Assembly: GCA_045598045.1 (NCBI GenBank)
Contig: JAZLLG010000043.1
Span: forward strand, 1 to 64,000
Length of the DNA stretch: 64,000 nt
Source: RGIG3528 sp045598045
GTDB lineage: Bacteria; Bacillota; Clostridia; Lachnospirales; Lachnospiraceae
Direction of reading: 5' to 3'
Position 1 is the first letter of the stretch. Each line of letters opens with the position of its first letter. This document shows positions 32,671 through 41,006 of the stretch, in pieces. The notes beneath the pieces were generated by a model. That model worked only from the letters and a program-made list of their open reading frames with translations. It was not told where the DNA came from and did no database searches. A program made the position numbers and the translations under genes.

Positions 32671-33549
32671 TTAATCATAGTATGTAACGTTTTCAACAAG
32701 GTAGTTCATGACTTTATCATACATCATGCTCTTCATAAGGTAGCCCTTACCATACTGCTTTTCAACATCTGCACCTACGCTTGCGCAGAAATCTTTGTAC
32801 TCATCCTTTGTGATGCTCATGCCTTCCTGTTCAAAGATGTACTGGATAACAAGATCAATCTTTGCCTGAGCTGCTGCTCTGGTGAAAACGCTCTGATTGT
32901 ATTCTTCATCCGTCATTTCCGAAAACTCGTTGAAGCTGTTGTATGCATATGCACCGGTATACTGATAAGAAAGATTGTTATATGCCTGGTACTGTGAAAG
33001 ATCGTTTCCTATCAGAACTTCAGAAAGAGCTTCAATATATTCACCGGGATAAGTCTTAACGGTTGTGTCTGTATCAAGAATACTGTTTACGAATTCGGCG
33101 ATACGCTCTTCTTTGTTTTCGTCATTAAGCTTCTTTCTGTATTCATCACATGTCATTCCGAACTGCGCCATACAGAACTCATCATCAAAAACAGTATCAA
33201 TCTGGTTACCATCCTCATCTGCTGACCAGTAATCAGAAAGGATGTCATCAATCTTTGCCTGGATTTCGTCTTCGGTAAGTTCAATTTCAAATCCGTGAAC
33301 AACCATATTCTTATAGTCAGGTGCCTCGATACAAACTGCTACGTCAACGTCTTTAATCTTACCTTCTTTTGTAAGTCCTTTGCTGTAATCGATATTAATT
33401 TTGTTTGCATTGTTCTTAACGATGATAAAAATGCCGAACGCAAGAACTGCGAGAATGAGAACATATCCAATGATAGACGCAATCTTTGCGCCGTTTTTCC
33501 CGATTATCGCTTCCCTATTTTCTGAAGCGGCTTCTTTATTTTTTGCCAT
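32671..33549 (-). CDS. Membrane-anchored trigger-factor/SurA-like protein
   Basis: The 292-residue protein has one membrane segment (about 23-46), with the rest outside. It is helical and acidic, with a region like the C-terminal chaperone part of trigger factor or the N-domain of SurA/PrsA (FEIELTEDEIQAKIDDIL, and EQEGMSITKDEYKDFCASVG near the end). No peptidyl-prolyl isomerase domain is visible. Inference: a folding helper for exported proteins. It has its own promoter and terminator between tuf and rpsJ. Confidence 0.65.
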   Translation of the reverse strand: MAKNKEAASENREAIIGKNGAKIASIIGYVLILAVLAFGIFIIVKNNANKINIDYSKGLTKEGKIKDVDVAVCIEAPDYKNMVVHGFEIELTEDEIQAKIDDILSDYWSADEDGNQIDTVFDDEFCMAQFGMTCDEYRKKLNDENKEERIAEFVNSILDTDTTVKTYPGEYIEALSEVLIGNDLSQYQAYNNLSYQYTGAYAYNSFNEFSEMTDEEYNQSVFTRAAAQAKIDLVIQYIFEQEGMSITKDEYKDFCASVGADVEKQYGKGYLMKSMMYDKVMNYLVENVTYYD

Positions 33550-33583
33550 TTCCCTAAAACCTCCGAGTTGTAATATGGATGTT

Positions 33584-33592
33584 ATTATAGCA
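33584..33592 (-). promoter_or_regulatory. Extended -10 promoter of the trigger-factor/SurA-like gene
   Basis: TGCTATAAT on the minus strand is an extended -10 element. No good -35 lies at 17 bases. GGAGG precedes the gene start further downstream. Confidence 0.5.
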
Positions 33593-33701
33593 CATATTAA
33601 TTCAATTGTGTAAAAGAATTACAATATTATTAAAAAAGATTTAACGGCAACGAGCTGAATGCTGCACCTCGACTGCAATGAAGCATCAGCGGCGCAGCAA
33701 C

Positions 33702-33735
33702 AAAAAAGGCTCCCGAGGAAAACCTCGGAAGCCTT
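33702..33735 (-). terminator. Terminator of the str operon (after tuf)
   Basis: A 13-bp stem with one G-U pair (33706-33718 with 33723-33735, AAGGCTTCCGAGG type) is followed by TTTTTT on the minus strand. Confidence 0.93.
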
Positions 33736-33756
33736 GATTAAATGAATTAATTAATA

Positions 33757-34947
33757 TCAGTCAAGAACCTTTGCAACCTTACCGGATCCAACTGTTCTAC
33801 CACCTTCACGGATAGCGAAGTTAAGACCCTGCTCCATAGCGATAGGATGAATGAGTTCGATGCTCATTTCGATGTTACGGGTGCCCCTGCGTGTCTCAAC
33901 GCCTTCAGGAAGGTTACATACGCCTGTAACGTCTGTTGTTCTGAAGTAGAACTGAGGACGATAGTTTGTGAAGAAAGGTGTATGACGGCCACCCTCTTCC
34001 TTAGTAAGAACGTAAACCTGACCTGTGAACTTCTTGTGGCATGTGATTGAACCGGGCTTGCAGAGAATCTGTCCACGCTCGATTTCGTTTCTCTGAACAC
34101 CACGAAGGAGTACGCCGATGTTATCACCAGCCTGAGCCTCGTCAAGGAGCTTACGGAACATTTCGATACCTGTAACAACTACCTTACGTGTCTCTTCATG
34201 GATACCTGCGATTTCAACTTCCTCAGAAAGATGAAGTGTACCACGCTCAACTCTACCTGTAGCAACTGTACCACGACCTGTGATAGAGAAAACGTCCTCG
34301 ACAGGCATAAGGAAAGGCTTATCTGTCTCACGAACGGGATCAGGGAAGTAGGAGTCAACTGTGTCCATGAGCTCCATAACCTTGTCGCCCCACTCGCCGT
34401 TGGGATTCTCAAGTGCCTGAAGAGCGGAACCCTTAACGATAGGGCATCCTGTGGAGCCGTACTCTTCGAGGTGCTCTGTGATTTCCATCTCAACGAGCTC
34501 AAGGATTTCAGGGTCATCAACCATATCACACTTGTTCATGAATACTACGATGTTAGGAACACCTACCTGACGAGCAAGAAGGATGTGCTCTTTTGTCTGA
34601 GCCATAACACCATCTGTAGCAGCAACAACGAGGATAGCACCATCCATCTGTGCAGCACCTGTGATCATGTTCTTAACGTAGTCAGCATGTCCGGGGCAGT
34701 CAACGTGTGCATAGTGTCTCTTGTTTGTTGTGTACTCAACGTGAGCTGTAGAAATCGTTATACCTCTTGCTCTCTCTTCAGGAGCCTTATCGATGTTCTC
34801 GAAGTCTACCTTTTCATTACCGGCAACTCTCTCAGCAAGAACCTTTGTGATAGCAGCTGTAAGGGTTGTTTTACCATGGTCAACGTGTCCGATGGTACCG
34901 ATGTTAGCATGTGCTTTGTCGCCTCTTTCAAATTTAGCTTTTGCCAT
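33757..34947 (-). CDS. tuf: Elongation factor Tu
   Basis: The 396-residue GTPase delivers aminoacyl-tRNA. It has the P-loop GHVDHGKT (20-27), DCPGHADYVKNMITGAAQMD and NKCD, then two beta-barrel domains. AAGGAGG lies upstream of the ATG. Besides the str promoter, it has its own consensus promoter in the gap after fusA. Confidence 0.99.
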   Translation of the reverse strand: MAKAKFERGDKAHANIGTIGHVDHGKTTLTAAITKVLAERVAGNEKVDFENIDKAPEERARGITISTAHVEYTTNKRHYAHVDCPGHADYVKNMITGAAQMDGAILVVAATDGVMAQTKEHILLARQVGVPNIVVFMNKCDMVDDPEILELVEMEITEHLEEYGSTGCPIVKGSALQALENPNGEWGDKVMELMDTVDSYFPDPVRETDKPFLMPVEDVFSITGRGTVATGRVERGTLHLSEEVEIAGIHEETRKVVVTGIEMFRKLLDEAQAGDNIGVLLRGVQRNEIERGQILCKPGSITCHKKFTGQVYVLTKEEGGRHTPFFTNYRPQFYFRTTDVTGVCNLPEGVETRRGTRNIEMSIELIHPIAMEQGLNFAIREGGRTVGSGKVAKVLD

Positions 34948-35043
34948 TTGAAAAATCCTCCTTAAATAAGAATGTTTGGTTTGCTCTATTTACTCCGTAT
35001 GCCCCATCGGACAACGGTAAATAACGTGAGCCTCATACGCGCT

Positions 35044-35072
35044 ATTATATTGCATAGTATGAGTTTTTTCAA
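35044..35072 (-). promoter_or_regulatory. Internal promoter of tuf
   Basis: TTGAAA (35067-35072) and TATAAT (35044-35049) are 17 bases apart on the minus strand, 97 bases before the tuf start. It explains how tuf can be expressed above the other str genes. Confidence 0.75.
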
Positions 35073-35089
35073 GTATGAATTTATTTGTA

Positions 35090-37210
35090 TTACTTGCCCT
35101 TGCGTTCTGCAAGAACCTTTTCCTGAACTGACTTCGGAACCTGCTCGTAGTTTGCGAAGAACATTGAGTAAGCGCCACGGCCCTGTGTCTTTGAACGAAG
35201 GGTTGTAGCATATCCGAACATCTCAGAGAGGGGAACGAAGCAACGGATAAGCTTGGATCCGTTAACGTCCTCTGTACCCTCGATACGGCCACGACGTGAT
35301 GAGCAGTCACCGATAACGTCGCCCATATAATCCTCGGGAACAGTGATTTCAACTCTCATGATAGGCTCAAGGAGTACGGGATTTGCCTTCTGCATAGCTT
35401 CCTTAAATGCCATTGAACCGGCAATCTTGAAGGCCATTTCTGAAGAGTCGACTTCATGGTAGGAGCCGTCCCAGCAGTTAGCATGAATACCGAGAACAGG
35501 ATAGCCGCCGAGGATACCACACTTCATAGCCTCTTCGATACCTGCCTGTACAGCGGGGATGTATTCCTTAGGAATAGCACCGCCGACAACTGTATTTTCA
35601 AATTCGAATGTCGTCTCACCGTTGACATCCATAGGTGTGAATATAACTTTACAATGACCGTACTGACCACGACCACCGGACTGCTTTGCGTACTTGGAAT
35701 CGATGTTAACTTCCTTGGTGATGCCTTCCTTGTATGCAACCTGAGGTGCACCAACGTTAGCCTCAACCTTGAACTCACGAAGGAGTCTGTCTACGATGAT
35801 TTCAAGATGAAGTTCGCCCATGCCGGCGATGATTGTCTGGCCTGTTTCCTCGTTTGTGGAAACACGGAATGTAGGATCTTCTTCAGCAAGCTTAGCAAGA
35901 GCCTCGCCCATCTTATCCTGACCTGCTTTTGTCTTCGGCTCAATGGCAACGGAGATAACGGGCTCAGGGAATTCCATGGATTCGAGGATAACAGGTGCCT
36001 TCTCATCACAGATTGTATCACCTGTTGTTGTAAACTTGAAACCTACAGCTGCAGCGATATCGCCGGAGAATACCTTCTCAAGGTCTTCTCTCTTGTTAGC
36101 GTGCATCTGAAGGATACGACCCATTCTTTCCTTCTTGTCACGGCATGCATTAAGAACATATGAACCTGCGTTACATGTTCCGGAGTAAACACGGAAGAAT
36201 GCAAGCTTTCCTACGAAAGGATCGGCCATAATCTTGAATGCAAGTGCTGAGAAAGGCTCTTCGTCGGAAGCATGTCTCTCAACTTCGTTACCGTCAAGGT
36301 CAACGCCCTTGATAGCAGGGATGTCTGTAGGAGCAGGCATGTACTCGATAACAGCGTCAAGGAGCTTCTGAACGCCCTTGTTTCTGTATGCGGAACCGCA
36401 GCAGACAGGAATGATTGTACCTGCGATTGTTGCAGCTCTTAAAGCTTTCTTTAATTCCTTCTCGTCAGGAACCTGACCGTCAAGGTACTTCTCAAGAAGT
36501 TCGTCATCTGTTTCACAGATCTGCTCAATGAGCTTGTCACGATACTCCTGGCAGATGTCCTTCATATCGTCCGGGATATCCTTAATCTCGATCTGGTCAC
36601 CCTTATCATCGAGATAGTAGTATGCCTGCATCTCGAAAAGGTCAACGATTCCCTTGAATGTATCCTCTGCACCGATAGGGAGCTGAAGAGGAGCGGGATT
36701 CTTACCGAGTCTTGTACGGATCATGCTTATAACGTTGAAGAAGTTTGCACCGGAGATGTCCATCTTGTTAACGAAAGCCATTCTCGGTACGTTGTATTTA
36801 TCAGCCTGACGCCAAACTGTTTCAGACTGAGGCTCAACACCGCCCTTAGCGCAGAATACGCCGACAGCGCCGTCGAGTACACGAAGTGAACGCTCAACTT
36901 CAACTGTGAAGTCTACGTGTCCGGGAGTATCAATGATGTTGATACGATATTCAGGTGCTCCCTGAATCTTCTGGTGTCTGTACTCCTGTGTCCAATGACA
37001 AGTAGTAGCAGCTGATGTAATCGTGATACCTCTTTCCTGTTCCTGCTCCATCCAGTCCATGGTAGCAGTACCATCATGTGTATCACCAATCTTATGATTG
37101 ATACCGGTGTAATAGAGAATACGCTCGGAGAGGGTTGTTTTTCCGGCATCAATGTGAGCCATGATACCAATGTTTCTGGTATGCTCAAGTGTATATTGTC
37201 TTTCAGCCAA
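35090..37210 (-). CDS. fusA: Elongation factor G
   Basis: The 706-residue translocase GTPase has the P-loop AHIDAGKT (18-25), DTPGHVDFTVEVERSLRVLD and NKMD, followed by domains II-V. The end includes DVIGDCSSRRGRIEG. It lies in the normal place between rpsG and tuf. Confidence 0.99.
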   Translation of the reverse strand: MAERQYTLEHTRNIGIMAHIDAGKTTLSERILYYTGINHKIGDTHDGTATMDWMEQEQERGITITSAATTCHWTQEYRHQKIQGAPEYRINIIDTPGHVDFTVEVERSLRVLDGAVGVFCAKGGVEPQSETVWRQADKYNVPRMAFVNKMDISGANFFNVISMIRTRLGKNPAPLQLPIGAEDTFKGIVDLFEMQAYYYLDDKGDQIEIKDIPDDMKDICQEYRDKLIEQICETDDELLEKYLDGQVPDEKELKKALRAATIAGTIIPVCCGSAYRNKGVQKLLDAVIEYMPAPTDIPAIKGVDLDGNEVERHASDEEPFSALAFKIMADPFVGKLAFFRVYSGTCNAGSYVLNACRDKKERMGRILQMHANKREDLEKVFSGDIAAAVGFKFTTTGDTICDEKAPVILESMEFPEPVISVAIEPKTKAGQDKMGEALAKLAEEDPTFRVSTNEETGQTIIAGMGELHLEIIVDRLLREFKVEANVGAPQVAYKEGITKEVNIDSKYAKQSGGRGQYGHCKVIFTPMDVNGETTFEFENTVVGGAIPKEYIPAVQAGIEEAMKCGILGGYPVLGIHANCWDGSYHEVDSSEMAFKIAGSMAFKEAMQKANPVLLEPIMRVEITVPEDYMGDVIGDCSSRRGRIEGTEDVNGSKLIRCFVPLSEMFGYATTLRSKTQGRGAYSMFFANYEQVPKSVQEKVLAERKGK

Positions 37211-37231
37211 GGTATTTTCCTCCTAATAGAA

Positions 37232-37702
37232 CTACCAGCGATAATGAGCGAAAGCCTTGTTGGACTCTGCCATCTTGTGCATGTCTTCTTTACGCTTTAC
37301 TGCATTACCTGTGTTGTTAGCTGCATCGAGGATTTCGCCTGCAAGCTTTTCCTGCATTGTCTTCTCGCCACGCTTACGTGAGAAGAGTGTAAGCCAGCGA
37401 AGTGCAAGAGCCTGTCTTCTTTCAGGTCTTACTTCAATAGGTACCTGGTATGTAGCACCACCGATACGGCGTGCTTTAACTTCGAGAACAGGCATAAGGT
37501 TGTTCATAGCCTGATCGAAGATTTCGAGTGCTTCCTTGCCGCTCTTTTCAGCGACGATGTCGAATGCACCATAAACGATTTTCTGGGCAGTGCCCTTCTT
37601 ACCGTCAAGCATTACGTTGTTTACAAGCTTTGTAACTACAACACTGTTGTACAACGGATCTGCCAGTACGGTTCTTGTGTGATTATGTCCTTTTCTTGGC
37701 AC
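37232..37702 (-). CDS. rpsG: 30S ribosomal protein S7
   Basis: The 156-residue protein nucleates assembly of the 30S head. It starts MPRKGHNHTRTVLADPLYNS and ends MHKMAESNKAFAHYRW. It is separated from rpsL by 207 bases holding small hairpins but no clear promoter. S7 is an autogenous repressor of the str operon in some bacteria. Confidence 0.98.
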   Translation of the reverse strand: MPRKGHNHTRTVLADPLYNSVVVTKLVNNVMLDGKKGTAQKIVYGAFDIVAEKSGKEALEIFDQAMNNLMPVLEVKARRIGGATYQVPIEVRPERRQALALRWLTLFSRKRGEKTMQEKLAGEILDAANNTGNAVKRKEDMHKMAESNKAFAHYRW

Positions 37703-37909
37703 GTTGCTTCCCTCCTTAATAACGACCGCTTTTTGCGGCCAATTAATTCAACGGTACTCACATTCACTCTGTGTTCGCGCTAGAGTATTTTCTATCTTCA
37801 AACCGACAGCCACATTGGAGTTTGAATTGAAAACCAATCCTGCGTCCTTACGAGTAATGTAAAAACTAATTAGTTACATTCTTAGCCGGCCAATGACCGG
37901 TAAGGCAAT

Positions 37910-38329
37910 TTATTTTGCGTCTTTAGGTCTCTTTGCGCCGTACTTGGAGCGAGCCTGACGTCTCTTTGCAACACCTGCTGTATCAAGTGTGCCTCTGATG
38001 ATGTGGTAACGAGTACCGGGAAGGTCCTTAACTCTGCCGCCACGGATAAGAACAACGCTATGCTCCTGAAGGTTGTGACCTTCGCCGGGGATGTAGCTTG
38101 TAACTTCGATTCCGTTTGAAAGACGAACTCTGGCAATCTTTCTTAATGCTGAGTTAGGCTTCTTAGGTGTAGCTGTACGAACTGCTGTACATACACCACG
38201 CTTCTGGGGAGACTGTGTATCAGTAGCCTTCTTGTTAAGGGAGTTGTAACCCTTTAACAGAGCCGGAGCTGTAGACTTCTGAGCAAGTGTCTCTCTGCCT
38301 TTTCTTACTAACTGGTTAAATGTAGGCAT
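37910..38329 (-). CDS. rpsL: 30S ribosomal protein S12
   Basis: The 139-residue decoding-centre protein starts at ATG 38329 (MPTFNQLVRKGRETLAQKST). An in-frame upstream extension of 38 codons covers the leader and is rejected. The streptomycin-relevant Lys are in TATPKKPNSALRKIARVRLS and PGRGHNL-like PGEGHNLQEHSVVLIRGG; the latter reads E where many species have I or R, within normal variation. It is the first str gene. Confidence 0.98.
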   Translation of the reverse strand: MPTFNQLVRKGRETLAQKSTAPALLKGYNSLNKKATDTQSPQKRGVCTAVRTATPKKPNSALRKIARVRLSNGIEVTSYIPGEGHNLQEHSVVLIRGGRVKDLPGTRYHIIRGTLDTAGVAKRRQARSKYGAKRPKDAK

Positions 38330-38417
38330 TGATTTTCTTTCCTCCTGTTTGAATTTGGTTTGGAGTGGCTGCCTGCGTAAAAATCCTTTGTCTGCTCCGC
38401 CCGAAAAATGGGCAGAG

Positions 38418-38446
38418 AAAACCCGTGCGCATGGCACACGCACGGG
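38418..38446 (-). terminator. Hairpin between GH127 gene and rpsL, overlapping the str start site
   Basis: CCCGTGCG (38422-38429) pairs with CGCACGGG (38439-38446) around 9 nt and is followed by TTTTCTC on the minus strand. Its first arm begins about four bases upstream of the predicted str transcription start. It can therefore stop read-through from the GH127 gene, while transcripts from the str promoter make only a shortened stem. Confidence 0.6.
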
Positions 38447-38448
38447 AT

Positions 38449-38477
38449 ATTATAGTCACGGGATATTCCTTTGTCAA
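38449..38477 (-). promoter_or_regulatory. Promoter of the str operon
   Basis: TTGACA (38472-38477) and TATAAT (38449-38454) are 17 bases apart on the minus strand, a perfect consensus pair. Confidence 0.88.
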
Positions 38478-38495
38478 GAAAAATTTACTACTTTG

Positions 38496-40871
38496 TTATT
38501 CAATTTGCTCCGTCAATGTATATATGAAGTCGCAGACTCTTGCGGATTCCTCTCTTCTGCTTCCCATAAAGTTTACAAAAATGACATCGTATTCTTTTCC
38601 GTTGGCTGCTTTTCTGTCCGCCTTTGCAATCACCTCGTCGGGAATATCAAGTCTCAGTTCGTAAGTGTCGTTCGCGCCTTTATGGTCCAGCTGCGCATCA
38701 TAAAGCACATTCTCGTCTGCCGATATTCTCAGACTCTTTCCATTATCGGACTTCCTTAATGTAAGTGAAAGCAAATTCTTTTTGTCCTTATTCACAGCCA
38801 TAAAGTATCCGAAACATCCGCCTTGTTTTGCATATCTGTAGGTTCCGTCGTTAGTAATGCCCACACTGTCGGTATCCTTCATGTCGTGAAGTTCATCATT
38901 TTCATACTGGCCGTATCCCGGCTGAACCGTGTCGATGATAACATCCTTGCTATGGTCAGGACGCTCGTTGATAATCTTGTATTCCGAAGGAGTTACAAAG
39001 TAGAAATATATTCCGTATCTGTCTTCGAAGCGAGCATAATGCGGTGTATATACAAGATTCGTGCCTTTAAACCTGAATTTCTCCGCACCTTCCTTCTCGA
39101 AGAAATCCATCGGAGCACTGACTATTTTTTCTCTGCCGATTCCGTCCGGTAAAACAACATATTCACTGTCAACAAGCTTATTAAGCGGTATCGTGACATA
39201 CATGCCTGTTGTGGATTTTTGCATGTCATCCGTACCGAGTCCCGCACTGAGTACGACCGGACCGTACTTGAAACCAATGGATGCTTCATCGTCGGGAAGG
39301 GGATATGCTTTAACCGTCATGGGAATATCAACGGTTATTTCATCACCGTTTTTAAAATTGCCATTTACACAGGCATAGTTTCTTTTATTAATGTAGTTTG
39401 TTTTTTCACCGTTCAGCTTTATGCTGATTTCACCCGCTGCCCAGTCGGGGATTCTGAAAAACAGATTCGCATCAACATCGGCCGCTCCTGTTTTTACGGT
39501 AAACGTGCTGTTTCCTCCATGAATTACATCCGACTTCTGACAGAGCGTAAATCCAAACCTGTCACTCTTAACGGAGGAGCTCAGGTACATATTTATATAT
39601 ATACCTTTTTCACTTTCAAAGTATATACTGTCACCAAGCTTCGTGAAGTTCTCCATTCCTGTGCCGATACAACACCAGAATTTATCATAGCGTTCACCGT
39701 ACACCTTAAAATAACCGGTTGCCATAGGCTGAAAGTAGGTTGTCATGCCGGTTTTCGGATTCTGAGATGAAAGAATGGAGTTAATAAATGCGTTTTCATA
39801 GAAGTCCGCATACTGAACATCACCCGTTACCATGAACAAAAGTCTGGCCAGCTTTAGCATATTGTAAATATTGCACGTTTCATTGTTACAGTTCGTGCGT
39901 TCCTTATCAAGTATGCTGTCCTCCCCAAAGTGCTCCCACTCGCTGTTTCCACCGGTAATGTATGTGTGTCTGTCGCGTACGGTTTCGAAGAACGCTTTTG
40001 CATACCTGAGATATTTTGACGCGTCAACGGTTTCATTTCCAATCTGACGGCCGTCAATATAATAGTAACGCTTGAGCGCACCGACGAATTTGGGAATTGT
40101 TGTATTGGCATGTCTGTTCGTCAGAGCATTGGCTTCTTTTGTAAGAACCTTTTCAAAAAGAGGCTCCTCATCAAACTTGTGTGCCGCAACAGCGTACTTT
40201 TCGTTTCCGGATGCAATGTAAAGCTCATAGAGGCAGTCATTCATACCGCCGTATTCTGTAGCAAGCACTTTTCTGTTAAGTTCATCGGACCAGCCGGTTG
40301 CACGGTTGTAAGTCCAATCTCCCAGCCCCTCAGCCACTTCAAGCGCCGGCTTATATTTCATAAGATTGTACACATCCACAAGACCCTGCAGAAGTTTATG
40401 AACCGTATACCACGGAACCCAGGCCTCCGTAATGATATGTGTCTTTCCGATTTCAACATTATCAAACTGCTTTTCAACATTATCCTTATCTATAATGTTT
40501 GCGCAGAAAATGAAACCGGGCTTGCCCTTGGAATTCATCTGACAAACTTTAAGCTCATCAATAATGTATGTAATATCCTTATAAAGCTTTGCTTTGTCCG
40601 TATCATCAACATCAGGACTTACATATGCCTGTGCCGCAGCTCCGAGGTAATGCCCGAAGCCCGCGCCACCAATAAGCGAAGACTCCCATCCGCCATAACG
40701 AACCTTGCCCTTCATATCAAGTCCCGCAGTTTTCCTGAATCCCGCAAGCCATTTGTCCGGATCGAAGGATGTAAGATATTCCACTTCAAGTCCGAGGGCG
40801 TTTGTAAGGTACGGGTCCGTAAGACTGACATCCGATATTCCAAAGCTGCTGATATACTCTTTATCTGCCAT
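38496..40871 (-). CDS. GH127 family glycosidase (beta-L-arabinofuranosidase-like)
   Basis: The 791-residue protein belongs to GH127 (DUF1680). The zinc-thiolate catalytic residues of the family are visible: NNETCNIYNML (E331, C333) and FWCCIGTGMENF (C400, C401). An (alpha/alpha)6 barrel fills about 20-430 and beta-sandwich domains follow. There is no signal peptide, so it works inside the cell on imported arabinose-containing oligosaccharides. It has its own promoter. It sits where rpoB-rpoC often precede rpsL. Substrate specificity within GH127 varies. Confidence 0.92.
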   Translation of the reverse strand: MADKEYISSFGISDVSLTDPYLTNALGLEVEYLTSFDPDKWLAGFRKTAGLDMKGKVRYGGWESSLIGGAGFGHYLGAAAQAYVSPDVDDTDKAKLYKDITYIIDELKVCQMNSKGKPGFIFCANIIDKDNVEKQFDNVEIGKTHIITEAWVPWYTVHKLLQGLVDVYNLMKYKPALEVAEGLGDWTYNRATGWSDELNRKVLATEYGGMNDCLYELYIASGNEKYAVAAHKFDEEPLFEKVLTKEANALTNRHANTTIPKFVGALKRYYYIDGRQIGNETVDASKYLRYAKAFFETVRDRHTYITGGNSEWEHFGEDSILDKERTNCNNETCNIYNMLKLARLLFMVTGDVQYADFYENAFINSILSSQNPKTGMTTYFQPMATGYFKVYGERYDKFWCCIGTGMENFTKLGDSIYFESEKGIYINMYLSSSVKSDRFGFTLCQKSDVIHGGNSTFTVKTGAADVDANLFFRIPDWAAGEISIKLNGEKTNYINKRNYACVNGNFKNGDEITVDIPMTVKAYPLPDDEASIGFKYGPVVLSAGLGTDDMQKSTTGMYVTIPLNKLVDSEYVVLPDGIGREKIVSAPMDFFEKEGAEKFRFKGTNLVYTPHYARFEDRYGIYFYFVTPSEYKIINERPDHSKDVIIDTVQPGYGQYENDELHDMKDTDSVGITNDGTYRYAKQGGCFGYFMAVNKDKKNLLSLTLRKSDNGKSLRISADENVLYDAQLDHKGANDTYELRLDIPDEVIAKADRKAANGKEYDVIFVNFMGSRREESARVCDFIYTLTEQIE

Positions 40872-40902
40872 GACACATTCTCCTTTAAATGTAAAAATCG
40901 GC

Positions 40903-40940
40903 TAAAGCATCTGCACAATTTGTGTTGCTTTAACCGATTT
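40903..40940 (-). terminator. Terminator of the ABC exporter, overlapping the GH127 promoter
   Basis: AAATCGG-c-TAAAGCA (40905-40919) pairs with TGCTTTA-a-CCGATTT (40926-40940), followed by TTTTTA on the minus strand. Its first arm overlaps the predicted -10 region and start of the GH127 promoter. It could also act as a regulator-binding palindrome. Confidence 0.7.
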
Positions 40941-40966
40941 ATACTACGTTTATTGAATTTTTACAA
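40938..40966 (-). promoter_or_regulatory. Promoter of the GH127 gene
   Basis: TTGTAA (40961-40966) and TATAAA (40938-40943) are 17 bases apart on the minus strand. The start is expected near 40931, about 60 bases before the gene; AAAGGAG precedes the ATG. Confidence 0.65.
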
Positions 40967-41006
40967 TGAGCAAAAAAGACAACGGGATGTATAAAATGGA
41001 AACCCT

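Noticed and set aside
34198..34965. 255-codon open frame on the plus strand opposite tuf
   Set aside because: It is antisense to a near-invariant gene, is Cys/Val/Leu-rich low-quality protein, has no binding site, and arises from the strong codon bias of tuf.
35456..36163. 235-codon plus-strand frame opposite fusA
   Set aside because: Shadow of fusA codon bias; no family similarity and no promoter.
40110..40994. 294-codon plus-strand frame opposite GH127
   Set aside because: Overlaps a clear catalytic gene along its whole length and lacks any recognisable domain.
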